Under the pieces are notes generated by a model, which was not told the DNA's origin, searched no databases, and saw nothing but the letters and a program-made list of their open reading frames with translations. From assembly GCF_026625045.1 (NCBI RefSeq), contig NZ_CP113089.1:1116001-1180000 (forward strand): 64,000 nucleotides of DNA, given 5' to 3'. The stretch is from Microcella daejeonensis. GTDB taxonomy: Bacteria; Actinomycetota; Actinomycetes; Actinomycetales; Microbacteriaceae. Shown piece after piece: positions 7,715 through 15,859 of this stretch; position 1 is the stretch's first letter; each line of letters begins with the position of its first letter. The position numbers and the translations under genes are program-made.

Positions 7715-8830
7715 CTAGAACAGCGTCGGAGTCGTCGCAGGCGCACGCTCCGCACGGGTGAGAAGGGAGAAGAACCGGTGGTTCACGAAGAGCACGTTCT
7801 TGCCGACACGCACGTCCAGGAGGATGCCGGCCTCGCTGAGGAGTCGAAGCCACTTCGTCGCAGTGGGTCGTGAAACGGCGCAGCGATCCATGACCGTCGA
7901 GATTCGGCAGTAGGGCTGTTCGAACAGCACGTCCAGGAGGTCGGCGTTCGCACCGCTCGGCAGGATTTCTCTCAGCTCGGCCTGCATATCGCGATGCACC
8001 GTCTGGATGTCATCGATCTTCTCTATGGTCGAGAGCGCGGTCTCGCGAACAGCTTCCAGCATGAAGGACGTCCAGTCCTCCCACGCCTGCTCTGCGGTCA
8101 CGGCGAGAAGCAGTCGGTAGTACTCGGCCTTGTTCTGAATGATGTACCGAGACATGTAGAGCACCGGCTCGCGAAGGAGTCCTCGTTCGACGAGCACCAG
8201 GATGTTGGCGATCCTTCCCGTTCGCCCGTTCCCGTCAGCGAACGGATGGATCGCCTCGAACTGGTAATGGGTGAGCGCCATGGCCACGAGAGGATCGAAG
8301 GACTGGGCCGTGTGCAGGAAGCGCGTCATCTCCCCGAGGCGCTCCTGAAGCAGCGCCTGCCCCTCCGGCGGCGTGTAGATCGCCGCCTTCGTCACGGGAT
8401 TGCCGACGAACGTCCCCGGAAGATCTCGCACCCGCATGTCTCGCCCTTGAATGGTGGAGCAGACATCGATGAGCGTCTGAGTGGACAGGGGGCGTCGGCG
8501 CACGCTCTCCACGCCCTCGAACAGAGCCTGCCGGTACCGCAGAGCTTCCTTCGCCTCAGGCCGTGCTGAATCTGTGCCGAAGTTCTCCGCGGCGAACAGC
8601 TCGTCCGCCGTCGTGACGATGTTCTCGATCTCCGAGCTCGCTTGCGCTTCGAGAAGCGGGATCGCGTTCAGGAGAACGGTGGGATTCGGGATTCGCTGAG
8701 CTGCTTGGTCGAGGCCCGCGAGTGCGGCTCGAGCCTCGGCGACGAGCTTGAGAACTCGTTTCGACTCGACATCGTTCGCCGGCGGGAGATCGGGCAGGTC
8801 GTTGAAGGGCACGCCCGCGTTCCATGTCAT
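7715..8830 (-). CDS. fic: Class II Fic family AMP-transferase with C-terminal winged helix
   Basis: A 371-residue protein from ATG 8830. It has an N-terminal Fic_N segment (residues 1-90), the inhibitory helix motif SSEIEN (65-70, pattern SxxxEN), a flap at 150-157, the catalytic core HPFADGNGRTGR (195-206) and a DNA-binding-like winged helix near 295-352. Fic enzymes transfer AMP from ATP to target Ser/Thr/Tyr hydroxyls. A motif inside the same chain marks a self-inhibited class II enzyme needing no separate antitoxin. Base composition is visibly less GC-rich than the neighbours, suggesting transfer. Nested inverted repeats in its promoter region are possible binding sites for its own winged helix. 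The target is unknown. Confidence 0.95.
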   Translation of the reverse strand: MTWNAGVPFNDLPDLPPANDVESKRVLKLVAEARAALAGLDQAAQRIPNPTVLLNAIPLLEAQASSEIENIVTTADELFAAENFGTDSARPEAKEALRYRQALFEGVESVRRRPLSTQTLIDVCSTIQGRDMRVRDLPGTFVGNPVTKAAIYTPPEGQALLQERLGEMTRFLHTAQSFDPLVAMALTHYQFEAIHPFADGNGRTGRIANILVLVERGLLREPVLYMSRYIIQNKAEYYRLLLAVTAEQAWEDWTSFMLEAVRETALSTIEKIDDIQTVHRDMQAELREILPSGANADLLDVLFEQPYCRISTVMDRCAVSRPTATKWLRLLSEAGILLDVRVGKNVLFVNHRFFSLLTRAERAPATTPTLF

Positions 8831-8837
8831 GGTGAAA

Positions 8838-8902
8838 GTGTATGCATACGTGCCTTCGACGTGTAAAAAATAACCCCCAAGTTTTACATGACGCGCATAC
8901 AC
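8838..8902. promoter_or_regulatory. Nested inverted repeats upstream of fic
   Basis: Outer arms GTGTATGC (8838-8845) and GCATACAC (8895-8902) enclose inner arms TGTAAAA (8862-8868) and TTTTACA (8882-8888). GTATGCATAC (8840-8849) is itself a palindrome, so the half-site GTATGC occurs three times. The block is the most AT-rich stretch nearby and directly precedes the fic start on the minus strand. It is best read as promoter plus operators. Confidence 0.6.
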
Positions 8903-8916
8903 TCACCGCAGCACAA

Positions 8917-8958
8917 CGGCCCCGGCGCATCCACCACCACAGGGATGCGTCGGGGCCG
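8917..8958. terminator. Strong hairpin between fic promoter and lactate oxidase gene
   Basis: A 16-base arm (8917-8932) pairs with 8943-8958 with a single G-U-type mismatch around a 10-base loop. It lies 34 bases beyond the stop of the minus-strand oxidase gene, as expected for its terminator, though no T-run follows on either strand. The arms contain GCATCC/GGATGC. Confidence 0.6.
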
Positions 8959-8991
8959 TCGCCGGCCGCGCGCGAAGGCGCGGCCGCGGGG

Positions 8992-10224
8992 TCAGCCGCG
9001 CGGCACCAGGCGCTGCAGCTGGGTCACGTGGCCGGGCTCGAGCTCGTCGAGCGAGGTGACGCCGAGCAGGCGCATGGTGCGCGCGATCTGCTCGCCGAGG
9101 ATGCCGATGGCCCGGTCGACGCCGTCGCGCCCGCCCGCCATGAGGCCGTAGAGGTAGGCGCGGCCGATGAGGGTGAAGCGCGCGCCGAGGGCGATGCTCG
9201 CGACGATGTCGGCGCCCGACATGATGCCCGTGTCGAGGTGCACCTCGGTGTCCTTGCCGACCTCGCGCGCGACCTCGGGCAGCAGGTGGAACGGGATGGG
9301 CGCGCGGTCGAGCTGGCGCCCGCCGTGGTTCGAGAGCGTGATGCCGTCGACGCCGAGGGCGGCGAGGCGCTTCGCGTCGTCGACGGTCTGCACGCCCTTG
9401 ACGACGAGCTTGCCGGGCCACTGCTCCTTGATCCAGCGCAGGTCGTCGTAGGTGACGGTGGGGTCGAACATCGTGTCGAGCAGCTCGCCGACGGTGCCCG
9501 ACCACTTCGACAGGCTCGCGAAGGCGAGCGGCTCGGTGGTGAGGAAGTTGATCCACCACTCCGGGCGCGGGATGGCGTTGATGACCGTGCCGGCGGTGAG
9601 CTGCGGGGGGATGGAGAAGCCGTTGCGCTTGTCGCGCAGGCGCGCCCCGGCGACGGGCACGTCGACCGTGACGAGAAGGGTGTCGAAGCCGGCCTTCGCG
9701 GCGCGGTCGACGAGGGCCATCGAGCGCTCCCTGTCCTTCCACATGTACAGCTGGAACCAGTTGCGGCCGGTCGGCCCGCCCGCCGCCGCGACGTCCTCGA
9801 CGCTCGTCGTGCCCATGGTCGACAGCGAGAACGGGATGCCCGCCGCGGCCGCCGCGGAGGCTCCGGCCACCTCGCCCTCCGCGTGCATCATGCGCGTGAA
9901 CCCGGTCGGAGCGATGCCGAAGGGCAGCTCGACGCGCTTGCCGAGCACCTCCCAGCCGGTGTCGACGCGGCTGACGTCGCGCAGGATCGCCGGGTGGAAC
10001 TCGATGTCCTCGAAGGCCTGCCGGGCGCGGGTGATGCTGATCTCGGCCTCGGCGGCGCCCTCGGTGTAGTCGAAGGCCGCCTTCGGGGTGCGCCGCTGGG
10101 CGATCGCGCGCAGGTCGGCGATCGTGAGCGCCTCGCTCAGCCGGCGCCGCTTCGCGTTGAGGTCGGGCTTCTTGAAGTTCATGAGCGGCGCGAGGTCGCG
10201 CGGGTTCGGGAAGCGTCTCTGCAT
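8992..10224 (-). CDS. lldD: FMN-dependent alpha-hydroxy-acid dehydrogenase (L-lactate dehydrogenase type)
   Basis: A 410-residue TIM-barrel flavoprotein of the lactate dehydrogenase/glycolate oxidase family. Visible signatures are [11 protein letters not shown] near the N terminus, [13 protein letters not shown] (phosphate/FMN side), the QLYMWKDR strand, [14 protein letters not shown], the active-site SNHGGRQLD with the catalytic His and Arg, and a [14 protein letters not shown] loop. It oxidises L-lactate or another 2-hydroxy acid to the keto acid. The gene follows the GntR/FCD regulator by 26 bases on the same strand, and the regulator is likely its control protein. Rhamnose degradation encoded nearby yields lactaldehyde and then lactate, so a link to that pathway is plausible but unproven. 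Confidence 0.93.
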   Translation of the reverse strand: MQRRFPNPRDLAPLMNFKKPDLNAKRRRLSEALTIADLRAIAQRRTPKAAFDYTEGAAEAEISITRARQAFEDIEFHPAILRDVSRVDTGWEVLGKRVELPFGIAPTGFTRMMHAEGEVAGASAAAAAGIPFSLSTMGTTSVEDVAAAGGPTGRNWFQLYMWKDRERSMALVDRAAKAGFDTLLVTVDVPVAGARLRDKRNGFSIPPQLTAGTVINAIPRPEWWINFLTTEPLAFASLSKWSGTVGELLDTMFDPTVTYDDLRWIKEQWPGKLVVKGVQTVDDAKRLAALGVDGITLSNHGGRQLDRAPIPFHLLPEVAREVGKDTEVHLDTGIMSGADIVASIALGARFTLIGRAYLYGLMAGGRDGVDRAIGILGEQIARTMRLLGVTSLDELEPGHVTQLQRLVPRG

Positions 10225-10250
10225 GATCGGTCTCTCGGTCGGGGATCGGG

Positions 10251-10931
10251 TCAGGGCGCGGCGGAAGGGGCGGGCCGGGTGGCGTCGTAGTGGCCGAGCA
10301 GGCGGTCGCGGGCTCCGGCGATGTGGGCGCGGGTGAGCTCGGCGGCGAGCTCGGCGTCGCCGGCGGCGACGGCATCCAGGATCCCCCGGTGCTGCGCGAT
10401 GACGTCGTCGATGCCGAGCAGGCGGTGCGACTGCACCTGGCCGGTGCAGAGCTCGATCTCGCCCATGAGCAGCGCGTGCAGCTTGACGAGGCGCGGCGAG
10501 CGCTGGGCCTCGACGAGCGCGCGGTGGAAGGCGATGTCGGCGCGGGCGAGAGGCGCCGTGTCGTCGCCGCCGGCGGCCTGCTCGAGCGCGCGCTGGGCGG
10601 CGAGTGCGGCGGCGGGCACGACCCCGTCGGCCGCGAGGGTGCGCAGAGCCTCGGCCTCGACGACCGAGCGGGTGGCGTAGAGGTCGACGATGTCGTCGCG
10701 GGTGAGCTCGGGCACGCGCGCCGTCTTGTGCGCGGCGCGGCGCAGCAGCCCCTCGGCGACGAGCCGCTCGAGGGCGACCTTCGCGGTGGGGCGGGCGACG
10801 CCGAAGCGGTCGGCGATGGCCTGCTCGGTGACGGCGCTGCCGGGCGCTTCGCGCTGCGTGAGGATGCTCTCGCGCAGCGCCTCGTACACCGCGTCCGGCA
10901 CGGTGGTGACGCTCAGGGCCTCACTGCTCAT
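10251..10931 (-). CDS. GntR-family (FadR/FCD subgroup) transcriptional regulator
   Basis: A 226-residue regulator from ATG 10931; an upstream ATG at 11003 would add an unrelated 24 residues and cover the operator. Residues 8-75 form the GntR winged helix ([34 protein letters not shown]). Residues 90-215 form the all-helical FCD effector domain with acidic/His metal-site residues (D at [10 protein letters not shown] at [11 protein letters not shown] at RAHIAGAR). FCD regulators sense carboxylates such as lactate. It precedes lldD in the same direction, and a FadR-type operator sits 18 bases upstream of the start, implying autoregulation together with lldD. Confidence 0.92.
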   Translation of the reverse strand: MSSEALSVTTVPDAVYEALRESILTQREAPGSAVTEQAIADRFGVARPTAKVALERLVAEGLLRRAAHKTARVPELTRDDIVDLYATRSVVEAEALRTLAADGVVPAAALAAQRALEQAAGGDDTAPLARADIAFHRALVEAQRSPRLVKLHALLMGEIELCTGQVQSHRLLGIDDVIAQHRGILDAVAAGDAELAAELTRAHIAGARDRLLGHYDATRPAPSAAP

Positions 10932-10948
10932 GCCGCGACAGTAGCAGA

Positions 10949-10959
10949 TTGTTATACAA
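10949..10959. promoter_or_regulatory. FadR/GntR-type operator
   Basis: On the minus strand the site reads TTGTATAACAA, matching the FadR-subgroup operator pattern TNGTNNNACNA. It lies just upstream of the GntR regulator's ATG at 10931 in an otherwise GC-rich stretch. This fits autorepression and control of lldD from the same promoter. Confidence 0.68.
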
Positions 10960-11126
10960 GTGCACGAGCGTGAGGTCGGCCCGGGCTTCCGCGGGCGCGG
11001 CACGCCGCCCCGCCCGGGGAATCGCCCGAGAGCAGGAGCGCGCGGCGACCCTCCCGACCGCTACGGTCGGAGCATGATCCCCCTCGCCTCGACCCGCGTC
11101 GACGCGCGCCCCGGCGCGGTGCCCGC

Positions 11127-11969
11127 ATGAGCGCGGTGCTGCCCCGCTCCGGCGTCGTGCTGGGCGTCGCCTCGCTCGTGCTGAGCGAGGGCATGACCCC
11201 CGAGCACGGCCGCGAGGTCGTGCGGGCCGCCGTCGAGGCGGGCGCCGCGGCCATCGACACGGCCAGGGCCTACGCCACGGTCGACGACGACGCGGCCGGC
11301 GAGCGCCTGGCCGCCACGGCGCGCGAGATCGATCCGGGCATCCCGCTCATCACCAAGGCCGGGCACTACCGCATCGGCACCGCCGCCTGGGATGCCGACG
11401 GCAGCGCCGACCGCCTGCGCAAGGACGCGCTGCGCAGCCGCGAGGTCTTCGGCGCTCCGCCCTCGCTGCTGCTGCTGCACCGCGCCGACCGCGTCGACGA
11501 CGTGCTCGCCTCGCTGCGCGTGCTCGCCGAGCTGCGCGAGGAGGGGGTCGTCGAGGCGATCGGGCTCTCGAACGCCTCCGTCGAGCTGCTCGAGGCCGCC
11601 GCGGGCGTCACCACCATCGACGCCGTGCAGAACCGCCTCGGCCTCGGGGTCGACCCGATCGACGAGTACCGGTTCTGCCGCGAGCAGGGCATCGACTTCC
11701 TCGCCTACGCGCCGTTCGGCGGGCCGCGCGCGGCACCGCTCGCCACGCGCATCCCGCACGTCGCTGCCCTCGCGATGGCCAGGGAGGCCTCCATCCACCG
11801 CCTCGCCCTCGCGGCGATGATCGACGCGCTGCCGGGCCTTTGGCCGGTCATCGGACCGACGCGCGTCGAATCGGTGCGCGACTCCGCGGCCGCGACGCAC
11901 GAGGTGGTCGACGACGAGCTGCGCACGGCGTTCCGCGACGACCTGCGGTCGCGCGGGGTCGACCTCTAG
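11127..11969 (+). CDS. Aldo/keto reductase family protein
   Basis: A 280-residue (alpha/beta)8 aldo/keto reductase. The catalytic tetrad can be placed: Asp and Tyr in IDTARAYA (residues 46-53), Lys in LITKAGHY near 80 and His in LLLHRAD near 115. The strand-end IGLSNAS and an IGPTRVESV cofactor loop are also seen. It is shorter than many members, and the cofactor-binding C-terminal motif is simplified. It reduces or oxidises an aldose or small carbonyl with NADP(H), but the substrate cannot be assigned. It lies alone between the GntR/lldD pair and the rhamnose LacI regulator, facing the latter's 3' end. Confidence 0.87.
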   Translation: MSAVLPRSGVVLGVASLVLSEGMTPEHGREVVRAAVEAGAAAIDTARAYATVDDDAAGERLAATAREIDPGIPLITKAGHYRIGTAAWDADGSADRLRKDALRSREVFGAPPSLLLLHRADRVDDVLASLRVLAELREEGVVEAIGLSNASVELLEAAAGVTTIDAVQNRLGLGVDPIDEYRFCREQGIDFLAYAPFGGPRAAPLATRIPHVAALAMAREASIHRLALAAMIDALPGLWPVIGPTRVESVRDSAAATHEVVDDELRTAFRDDLRSRGVDL

Positions 11970-12043
11970 CGGAACGGACGAAGGCTTCAGCGCCGGCCCG
12001 TGCCCTCACGCCCGGCGGATGCACCGACCCGGCGTCGGTCGGA

Positions 12044-12092
12044 CGACTCGGTGCCCCGCGGGGAGCCGAGCCGTCAACAGGGCGCCGAGTCG
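12044..12092. terminator. Structured hairpin region between convergent genes
   Basis: Arms 12044-12055 (CGACTCGGTGCC) and 12081-12092 (GGCGCCGAGTCG) pair over 12 bases with one G-U. An alternative inner hairpin uses CTCGG (12047-12051) and CCGAG (12066-12070) around the palindrome CCCCGCGGGG. Its place between the convergent aldo/keto reductase and lacI genes suggests a bidirectional terminator without T-runs. Confidence 0.5.
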
Positions 12093-12152
12093 CGAAGCGG
12101 TGCCGCCGTGCAGGTGGGCAGCCGCGGGGCATTGCAGCCGTGAGGCCGCGGG

Positions 12153-13160
12153 CTACGCCCCGCTGCTCGCCCGCACGACGAGCTCCGGCTGGAACACCAC
12201 CGTGCGCGGCGCCAGCTCCGGGTCGTCCGACTCCTCGAGCAGCATGCGCAGCGCGGTCGCGCCGATGAGGTGGCTGGGCTGGCGCACGGAGGTCAGGGGC
12301 ACGACGGCGGCAGCGGCGAAGTCGATGTCGTCGTAGCCGACGAGGGCGATCTCGCCGGGCACGCTCACCGACCCGGTCATGACGAGCGCCTGCAGCACGC
12401 CGACGGCGAGCAGGTCGTTGACGGCGAAGACGGCGTCGGGACGGGCATCCACCGATCTCGACAGCAGCTGCTCGCCGGTGCGGCGGCCGTCGATCACGGT
12501 GAGTCCGTCGGCTTCGACGACCTCGATGACGGCGTCGCTCACGGCGGCGGCCGCGCGGCGGGCCCCGGCGAGGCGGTCGGCCACCTGGCGGATGCCCGGC
12601 CGGCCCACGACCACGGCGATGCGCCGCCGTCCCTGCTCGATGAGGTGCCGCACCGCGAGCTCGCCGCCCGCGACGTCGTCGACCGAGACCGACGAGAGCC
12701 CGGATCCGTCGACCGAGCGGTCGACCACCACCGCCGGCGTGCCGCGCGACCGCAGCCGCGCGAGTCGCTCGCTCACGTCGCCCAGCGGCGAGATGAGCAC
12801 TCCGCGCACGCGCTGCTCGTCGAAGAGGTCGAGGTAGGCCGACTCGCGGTCGGGGTTCTCGTCGCTGTTGCCGAGGATGACGGCGAGGCCGTGCTCGGCG
12901 GCGGCGTCCTCCGCCCCGCGGGCGAGCTCGGTGAAGAAGGGGTTGCGCACGTCGAGCACGACGAGCCCGACGGTGCTGCTGCGCCCGGCGCGCAGCTGGC
13001 GCGCGGCGTCGTTGCGCACGAAGCCGAGCTCGGCGATGGCGGCGTGCACGCGCTCGACGGTCGAGGGGGTGACGCGCTCGGGGCGGTTGAGCACGTTCGA
13101 GACGGTGCCGACCGAGACTCTGGCGCGTTCCGCGACGTCGCGGATGCTGGCTGTGCCCAT
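12153..13160 (-). CDS. LacI-family regulator of the rhamnose genes
   Basis: A 335-residue regulator. Residues 4-50 are a typical LacI helix-turn-helix plus hinge (IRDVAERARVSVGTVSNVLN, then LRAGRS). The rest is a periplasmic-binding-protein-like sugar domain with VGLVVLDVRNPFF, VDRSVDG, AVFAVNDLLAVGVL and LVGYDDIDFA. It diverges from the rhamnose ABC importer. Palindromes of the TGAATCGATTCA type lie at 13191 near its own promoter, at 13271 before the ABC operon and at 20001 before rhaI. It is therefore the likely repressor of the whole block, released by rhamnose or a derivative. The binding assignment is inferred from position. Confidence 0.93.
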   Translation of the reverse strand: MGTASIRDVAERARVSVGTVSNVLNRPERVTPSTVERVHAAIAELGFVRNDAARQLRAGRSSTVGLVVLDVRNPFFTELARGAEDAAAEHGLAVILGNSDENPDRESAYLDLFDEQRVRGVLISPLGDVSERLARLRSRGTPAVVVDRSVDGSGLSSVSVDDVAGGELAVRHLIEQGRRRIAVVVGRPGIRQVADRLAGARRAAAAVSDAVIEVVEADGLTVIDGRRTGEQLLSRSVDARPDAVFAVNDLLAVGVLQALVMTGSVSVPGEIALVGYDDIDFAAAAVVPLTSVRQPSHLIGATALRMLLEESDDPELAPRTVVFQPELVVRASSGA

Positions 13161-13190
13161 ACCCCCAGACTACGGCCGAACAGGCGAAGA

Positions 13191-13202
13191 TGTATCGATT
13201 CA
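13191..13202. promoter_or_regulatory. LacI operator, rhamnose regulon, site 1
   Basis: TGTATCGATTCA matches the perfect site 2 at 11 of 12 bases. It stands 31 bases upstream of the lacI start and just upstream of the ABC operon -35 element. It is placed exactly 80 bases before site 2, suitable for looping and for autoregulation. Confidence 0.72.
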
Positions 13203-13222
13203 ATCTCTCCGGTCATCGAGGC

Positions 13223-13250
13223 TTGACACTGGGCCGCCCGGGGTCATAGC
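13223..13250 (+). promoter_or_regulatory. Predicted promoter of the rhamnose ABC operon
   Basis: A consensus -35 hexamer TTGACA (13223-13228) is followed after 16 bases by CATAGC (13245-13250) as a weak -10. The perfect LacI operator begins about 14 bases after the expected start site, a typical roadblock position. Confidence 0.6.
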
Positions 13251-13270
13251 GTGAGCGTCGCCCAACCGCT

Positions 13271-13282
13271 TGAATCGATTCA
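13271..13282. promoter_or_regulatory. LacI operator, rhamnose regulon, site 2
   Basis: TGAATCGATTCA is a perfect 12-base palindrome with the CG centre typical of LacI-family operators. It lies between the predicted promoter and the ATG at 13323 of the ABC ATPase gene. Confidence 0.78.
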
Positions 13283-13322
13283 GACCCGCGACCTGCTCTG
13301 GATCCCTCACCGAAGAGGACCG

Positions 13323-14840
13323 ATGTCGATAACGACTCCGACCGCCGCCCCGGCCCTCGAACTCATCGACGTCGCGAAGTCCTTCGGCGCGGTGGTTGCT
13401 CTCAGCAGCGCCGATCTCGCTCTGCACTCCGGCTCCATCCACGCCCTCGTCGGCGAGAATGGCGCCGGCAAGTCGACCCTCGTCAAGATCATCGCGGGCC
13501 TCTACCGGCGCGACTCCGGCGTCTACCGCCTCGACGGGGCCGAGGTCGACTTCAGCTCCACGGCGCAGGCGAAGAGCGCGGGCGTCGCCGTGATCTACCA
13601 GGAGCCGACGCTGTTCCCCGACCTCACCGTCGCCGAGAACATCTTCATGGGGCGCCAGCCGCGCGGCCGCCTCGGCCTCATCGACCGCGCCGCCATGCGC
13701 GCCGCCGCCTCCGAGCTCTTCGCCCGCCTCGGCGTGCCCATCGACCCCGACCGCATCGCCGAGGGCCTGTCGATCGCCGACCAGCAGATCATCGAGATCG
13801 CGAAGGCCATATCGATGGATGCCCGCGTGCTCGTCATGGACGAACCGACCGCGGCGCTCAGCGGTGTCGAGGTCGAGCGGCTCTTCGCCGTCGCCCGCTC
13901 CCTGCGCGACGGCGGCGCCGCCATCCTGTTCATCTCCCACCGCTTCGACGAGGTCTTCGACCTCTGCGACCGCATCACCGTCATGCGCGACGGCCGCTAC
14001 ATCCAGACCCACTCGACGAGCGAGGTCACGATCGACCAGATCGTGAAGGAGATGGTGGGCCGCTCGATCGAGGCGCTCTTCCCGAAGGTCGACGCACCGA
14101 TCGGCGACGTCGTGCTCTCGGTCGAGGGGCTCTCGCGCCAGGGGGTCTTCCGTGACGTGAGCTTCGAGGTGCGCGCCGGCGAGATCGTCGGGCTCTCGGG
14201 CCTCGTCGGCGCCGGGCGCACCGAGATCGTGCGCGCCGTGTTCGGCATCGACGCCTACGACACCGGCGCGGTGGAGTTCCTCGGCCGGCCGCTGCCGGCC
14301 CGCAACCCCATGGCGGCCATCCGCGCGGGCATGGGATTCGTGCCCGAGGACCGCCGCAAGCAGGGACTCGTGATGGATCTCAGCGTCGCCCGCAACGCCT
14401 CGCTCACCCTGCGGCACCGCCTGGCCCGATTCGGCATCCTCAGCGCGGCGCGCGAGCGCACCGCGGCGGCCGACTGGACGCGGACGCTGCAGGTGAAGGG
14501 TGCGCTCGAGGCCGAGGTCTCGACGCTCTCGGGCGGCAATCAGCAGAAGGTCGTGCTCGCCAAGTGGCTGGCCACCGAGCCCAAACTGCTCATCGTCGAC
14601 GAGCCCACCCGCGGCATCGACGTCGGCACGAAGGCCGAGGTGCACCGGCTGCTCTCCGAGCTCGCCGGCCGTGGCATCGCGATCATCATGGTCTCCTCCG
14701 AGCTGCCCGAGGTTCTCGGCATGTCCGACCGGGTGATCGTCGTGCGCGAGGGCGCGATCACGGCGCAGCTCGACCGCGCCGATGCCACCCCCGAGACGAT
14801 CATGCACGCCGCCACCGCCTCGAGGGAGGGAGCGCGATGA
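13323..14840 (+). CDS. rhaT: Rhamnose ABC importer, double ATP-binding subunit
   Basis: A 505-residue protein with two fused ABC domains, as in the RbsA/CUT2 class. The first has Walker A GENGAGKST near residue 41, a signature region LSIADQQIIEIAKA and Walker B VLVMDEP. The second has a degenerate nucleotide site (GLVGAGRTE), LSGGNQQKV and LLIVDEP. ATG 13323 has a GAAGAGGA ribosome site; translation from 13251 would run through the operator. It energises sugar uptake with the two permeases and binding protein that follow. RhaT is the name used for the ATPase of the Rhizobium rhamnose importer. The assignment to rhamnose rests on the adjoining catabolic genes. Confidence 0.93.
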   Translation: MSITTPTAAPALELIDVAKSFGAVVALSSADLALHSGSIHALVGENGAGKSTLVKIIAGLYRRDSGVYRLDGAEVDFSSTAQAKSAGVAVIYQEPTLFPDLTVAENIFMGRQPRGRLGLIDRAAMRAAASELFARLGVPIDPDRIAEGLSIADQQIIEIAKAISMDARVLVMDEPTAALSGVEVERLFAVARSLRDGGAAILFISHRFDEVFDLCDRITVMRDGRYIQTHSTSEVTIDQIVKEMVGRSIEALFPKVDAPIGDVVLSVEGLSRQGVFRDVSFEVRAGEIVGLSGLVGAGRTEIVRAVFGIDAYDTGAVEFLGRPLPARNPMAAIRAGMGFVPEDRRKQGLVMDLSVARNASLTLRHRLARFGILSAARERTAAADWTRTLQVKGALEAEVSTLSGGNQQKVVLAKWLATEPKLLIVDEPTRGIDVGTKAEVHRLLSELAGRGIAIIMVSSELPEVLGMSDRVIVVREGAITAQLDRADATPETIMHAATASREGAR

Positions 14841-15859
14841 CGCTCGTCGACCACCGCACCCGATCGCTCCGCGATCGCGCGATCTCGCTGCTGCGCTTGC
14901 GCGAGGTGCCCGTCTCCGTGGCCCTCATCGCCCTCGTCGTCGTGACGGCGCTTCTCAACCCGCGGTTCCTCACCGCCCAGAGCACGAAGGACCTGCTGCT
15001 CAACGCGACGATCGTCATGATCCTCGCCACGGGGCAGGCGATCGTCATCATCACGCGCAACGTCGACCTCTCGGTCGGCTCGATCCTCGGCATCTCGGGG
15101 TTCATGACCGGGACGCTGTTCGCCACCGTGCCGGGCATCCCCATCCCGGTCGTGTTCATCATCGGCGTTCTCCTCGGCTCGGCGCTCGGAGCGCTCAACG
15201 GCCTGCTCGTGACGGTGGCCGGGGTGCCGGCCCTCGTGATCACACTCGGAACCCTCTACATCTACCGGGGCATCAACAACGCCTGGGCGGGCGGCAGGGA
15301 GTACTTCTCCGGCGACCGGCCGCGCGCGTTCGGCGACCTCTCGGTCGACACCGTGCTCGGGTTCCCGATCATCACGCTCATCGCCCTCCTGGTGCTCCTC
15401 GCGCTGGCCGTCGTGCTCGCCGGTACGCGTTTCGGCCGCGACTTCTACGCCATCGGCTCCGATCCCGACGCGGCGAAGCTGTTCGGCATCCGCGTGCGCA
15501 GCCGCGTGTTCTCGGCCTTCGTCATCAACGGCGCCCTCGCCGGGCTGGGCGGCGTGCTCTACGCCTCGCGCTTCAGCTCGGTCGGTGCGACGACGGGCAC
15601 GGGCATCGAGCTCGACGTCGTCGCGGCCGCGGTCGTGGGCGGCGTCGCCATCTTCGGCGGATCCGGCACGGTCGTCGGCGCGGCGATCGGGGCGCTGCTG
15701 CTCACGACGATCACGAGCTCGCTCGCGGCGCTGCGCGTCGACAAGTTCTGGCAGCAGGCGGTCGTGGGCATGCTGATCCTCGCCGCGATCATTATCGACC
15801 GCATCGCCGCGCTGCGAACAGCCCGGCGCCTGCGAGTGAGCGAGGCCCGAGATGCCTGA
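14837..15859 (+). CDS. rhaP: Rhamnose ABC importer, permease 1
   Basis: A 340-residue CUT2-type permease with eight to ten hydrophobic segments. The family motif NVDLSVGSILGISG lies near residue 75 and a C-terminal GGVAIFGGSGTVVGAAIGAL loop near 265. The start ATGA (14837) overlaps the stop of the ATPase gene, showing coupling. It pairs with the product of the next gene to form the membrane channel of the importer. The family is shared with ribose and xylose systems, so rhamnose specificity comes from the operon context. Confidence 0.92.
   Translation: MTLVDHRTRSLRDRAISLLRLREVPVSVALIALVVVTALLNPRFLTAQSTKDLLLNATIVMILATGQAIVIITRNVDLSVGSILGISGFMTGTLFATVPGIPIPVVFIIGVLLGSALGALNGLLVTVAGVPALVITLGTLYIYRGINNAWAGGREYFSGDRPRAFGDLSVDTVLGFPIITLIALLVLLALAVVLAGTRFGRDFYAIGSDPDAAKLFGIRVRSRVFSAFVINGALAGLGGVLYASRFSSVGATTGTGIELDVVAAAVVGGVAIFGGSGTVVGAAIGALLLTTITSSLAALRVDKFWQQAVVGMLILAAIIIDRIAALRTARRLRVSEARDA

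Noticed and set aside
7715..8830. Fic as half of a Fic-antitoxin (FicT/FicA) pair
   Set aside because: No small neighbouring antitoxin gene exists, and the inhibitory SxxxEN motif is inside the Fic chain itself (residues 65-70).
12044..12092. Copy of the 79-nt nested palindrome element in the AKR-lacI interval
   Set aside because: Arm sequences, arm lengths and spacing do not match the element at 58458. It behaves like an ordinary hairpin between convergent genes.
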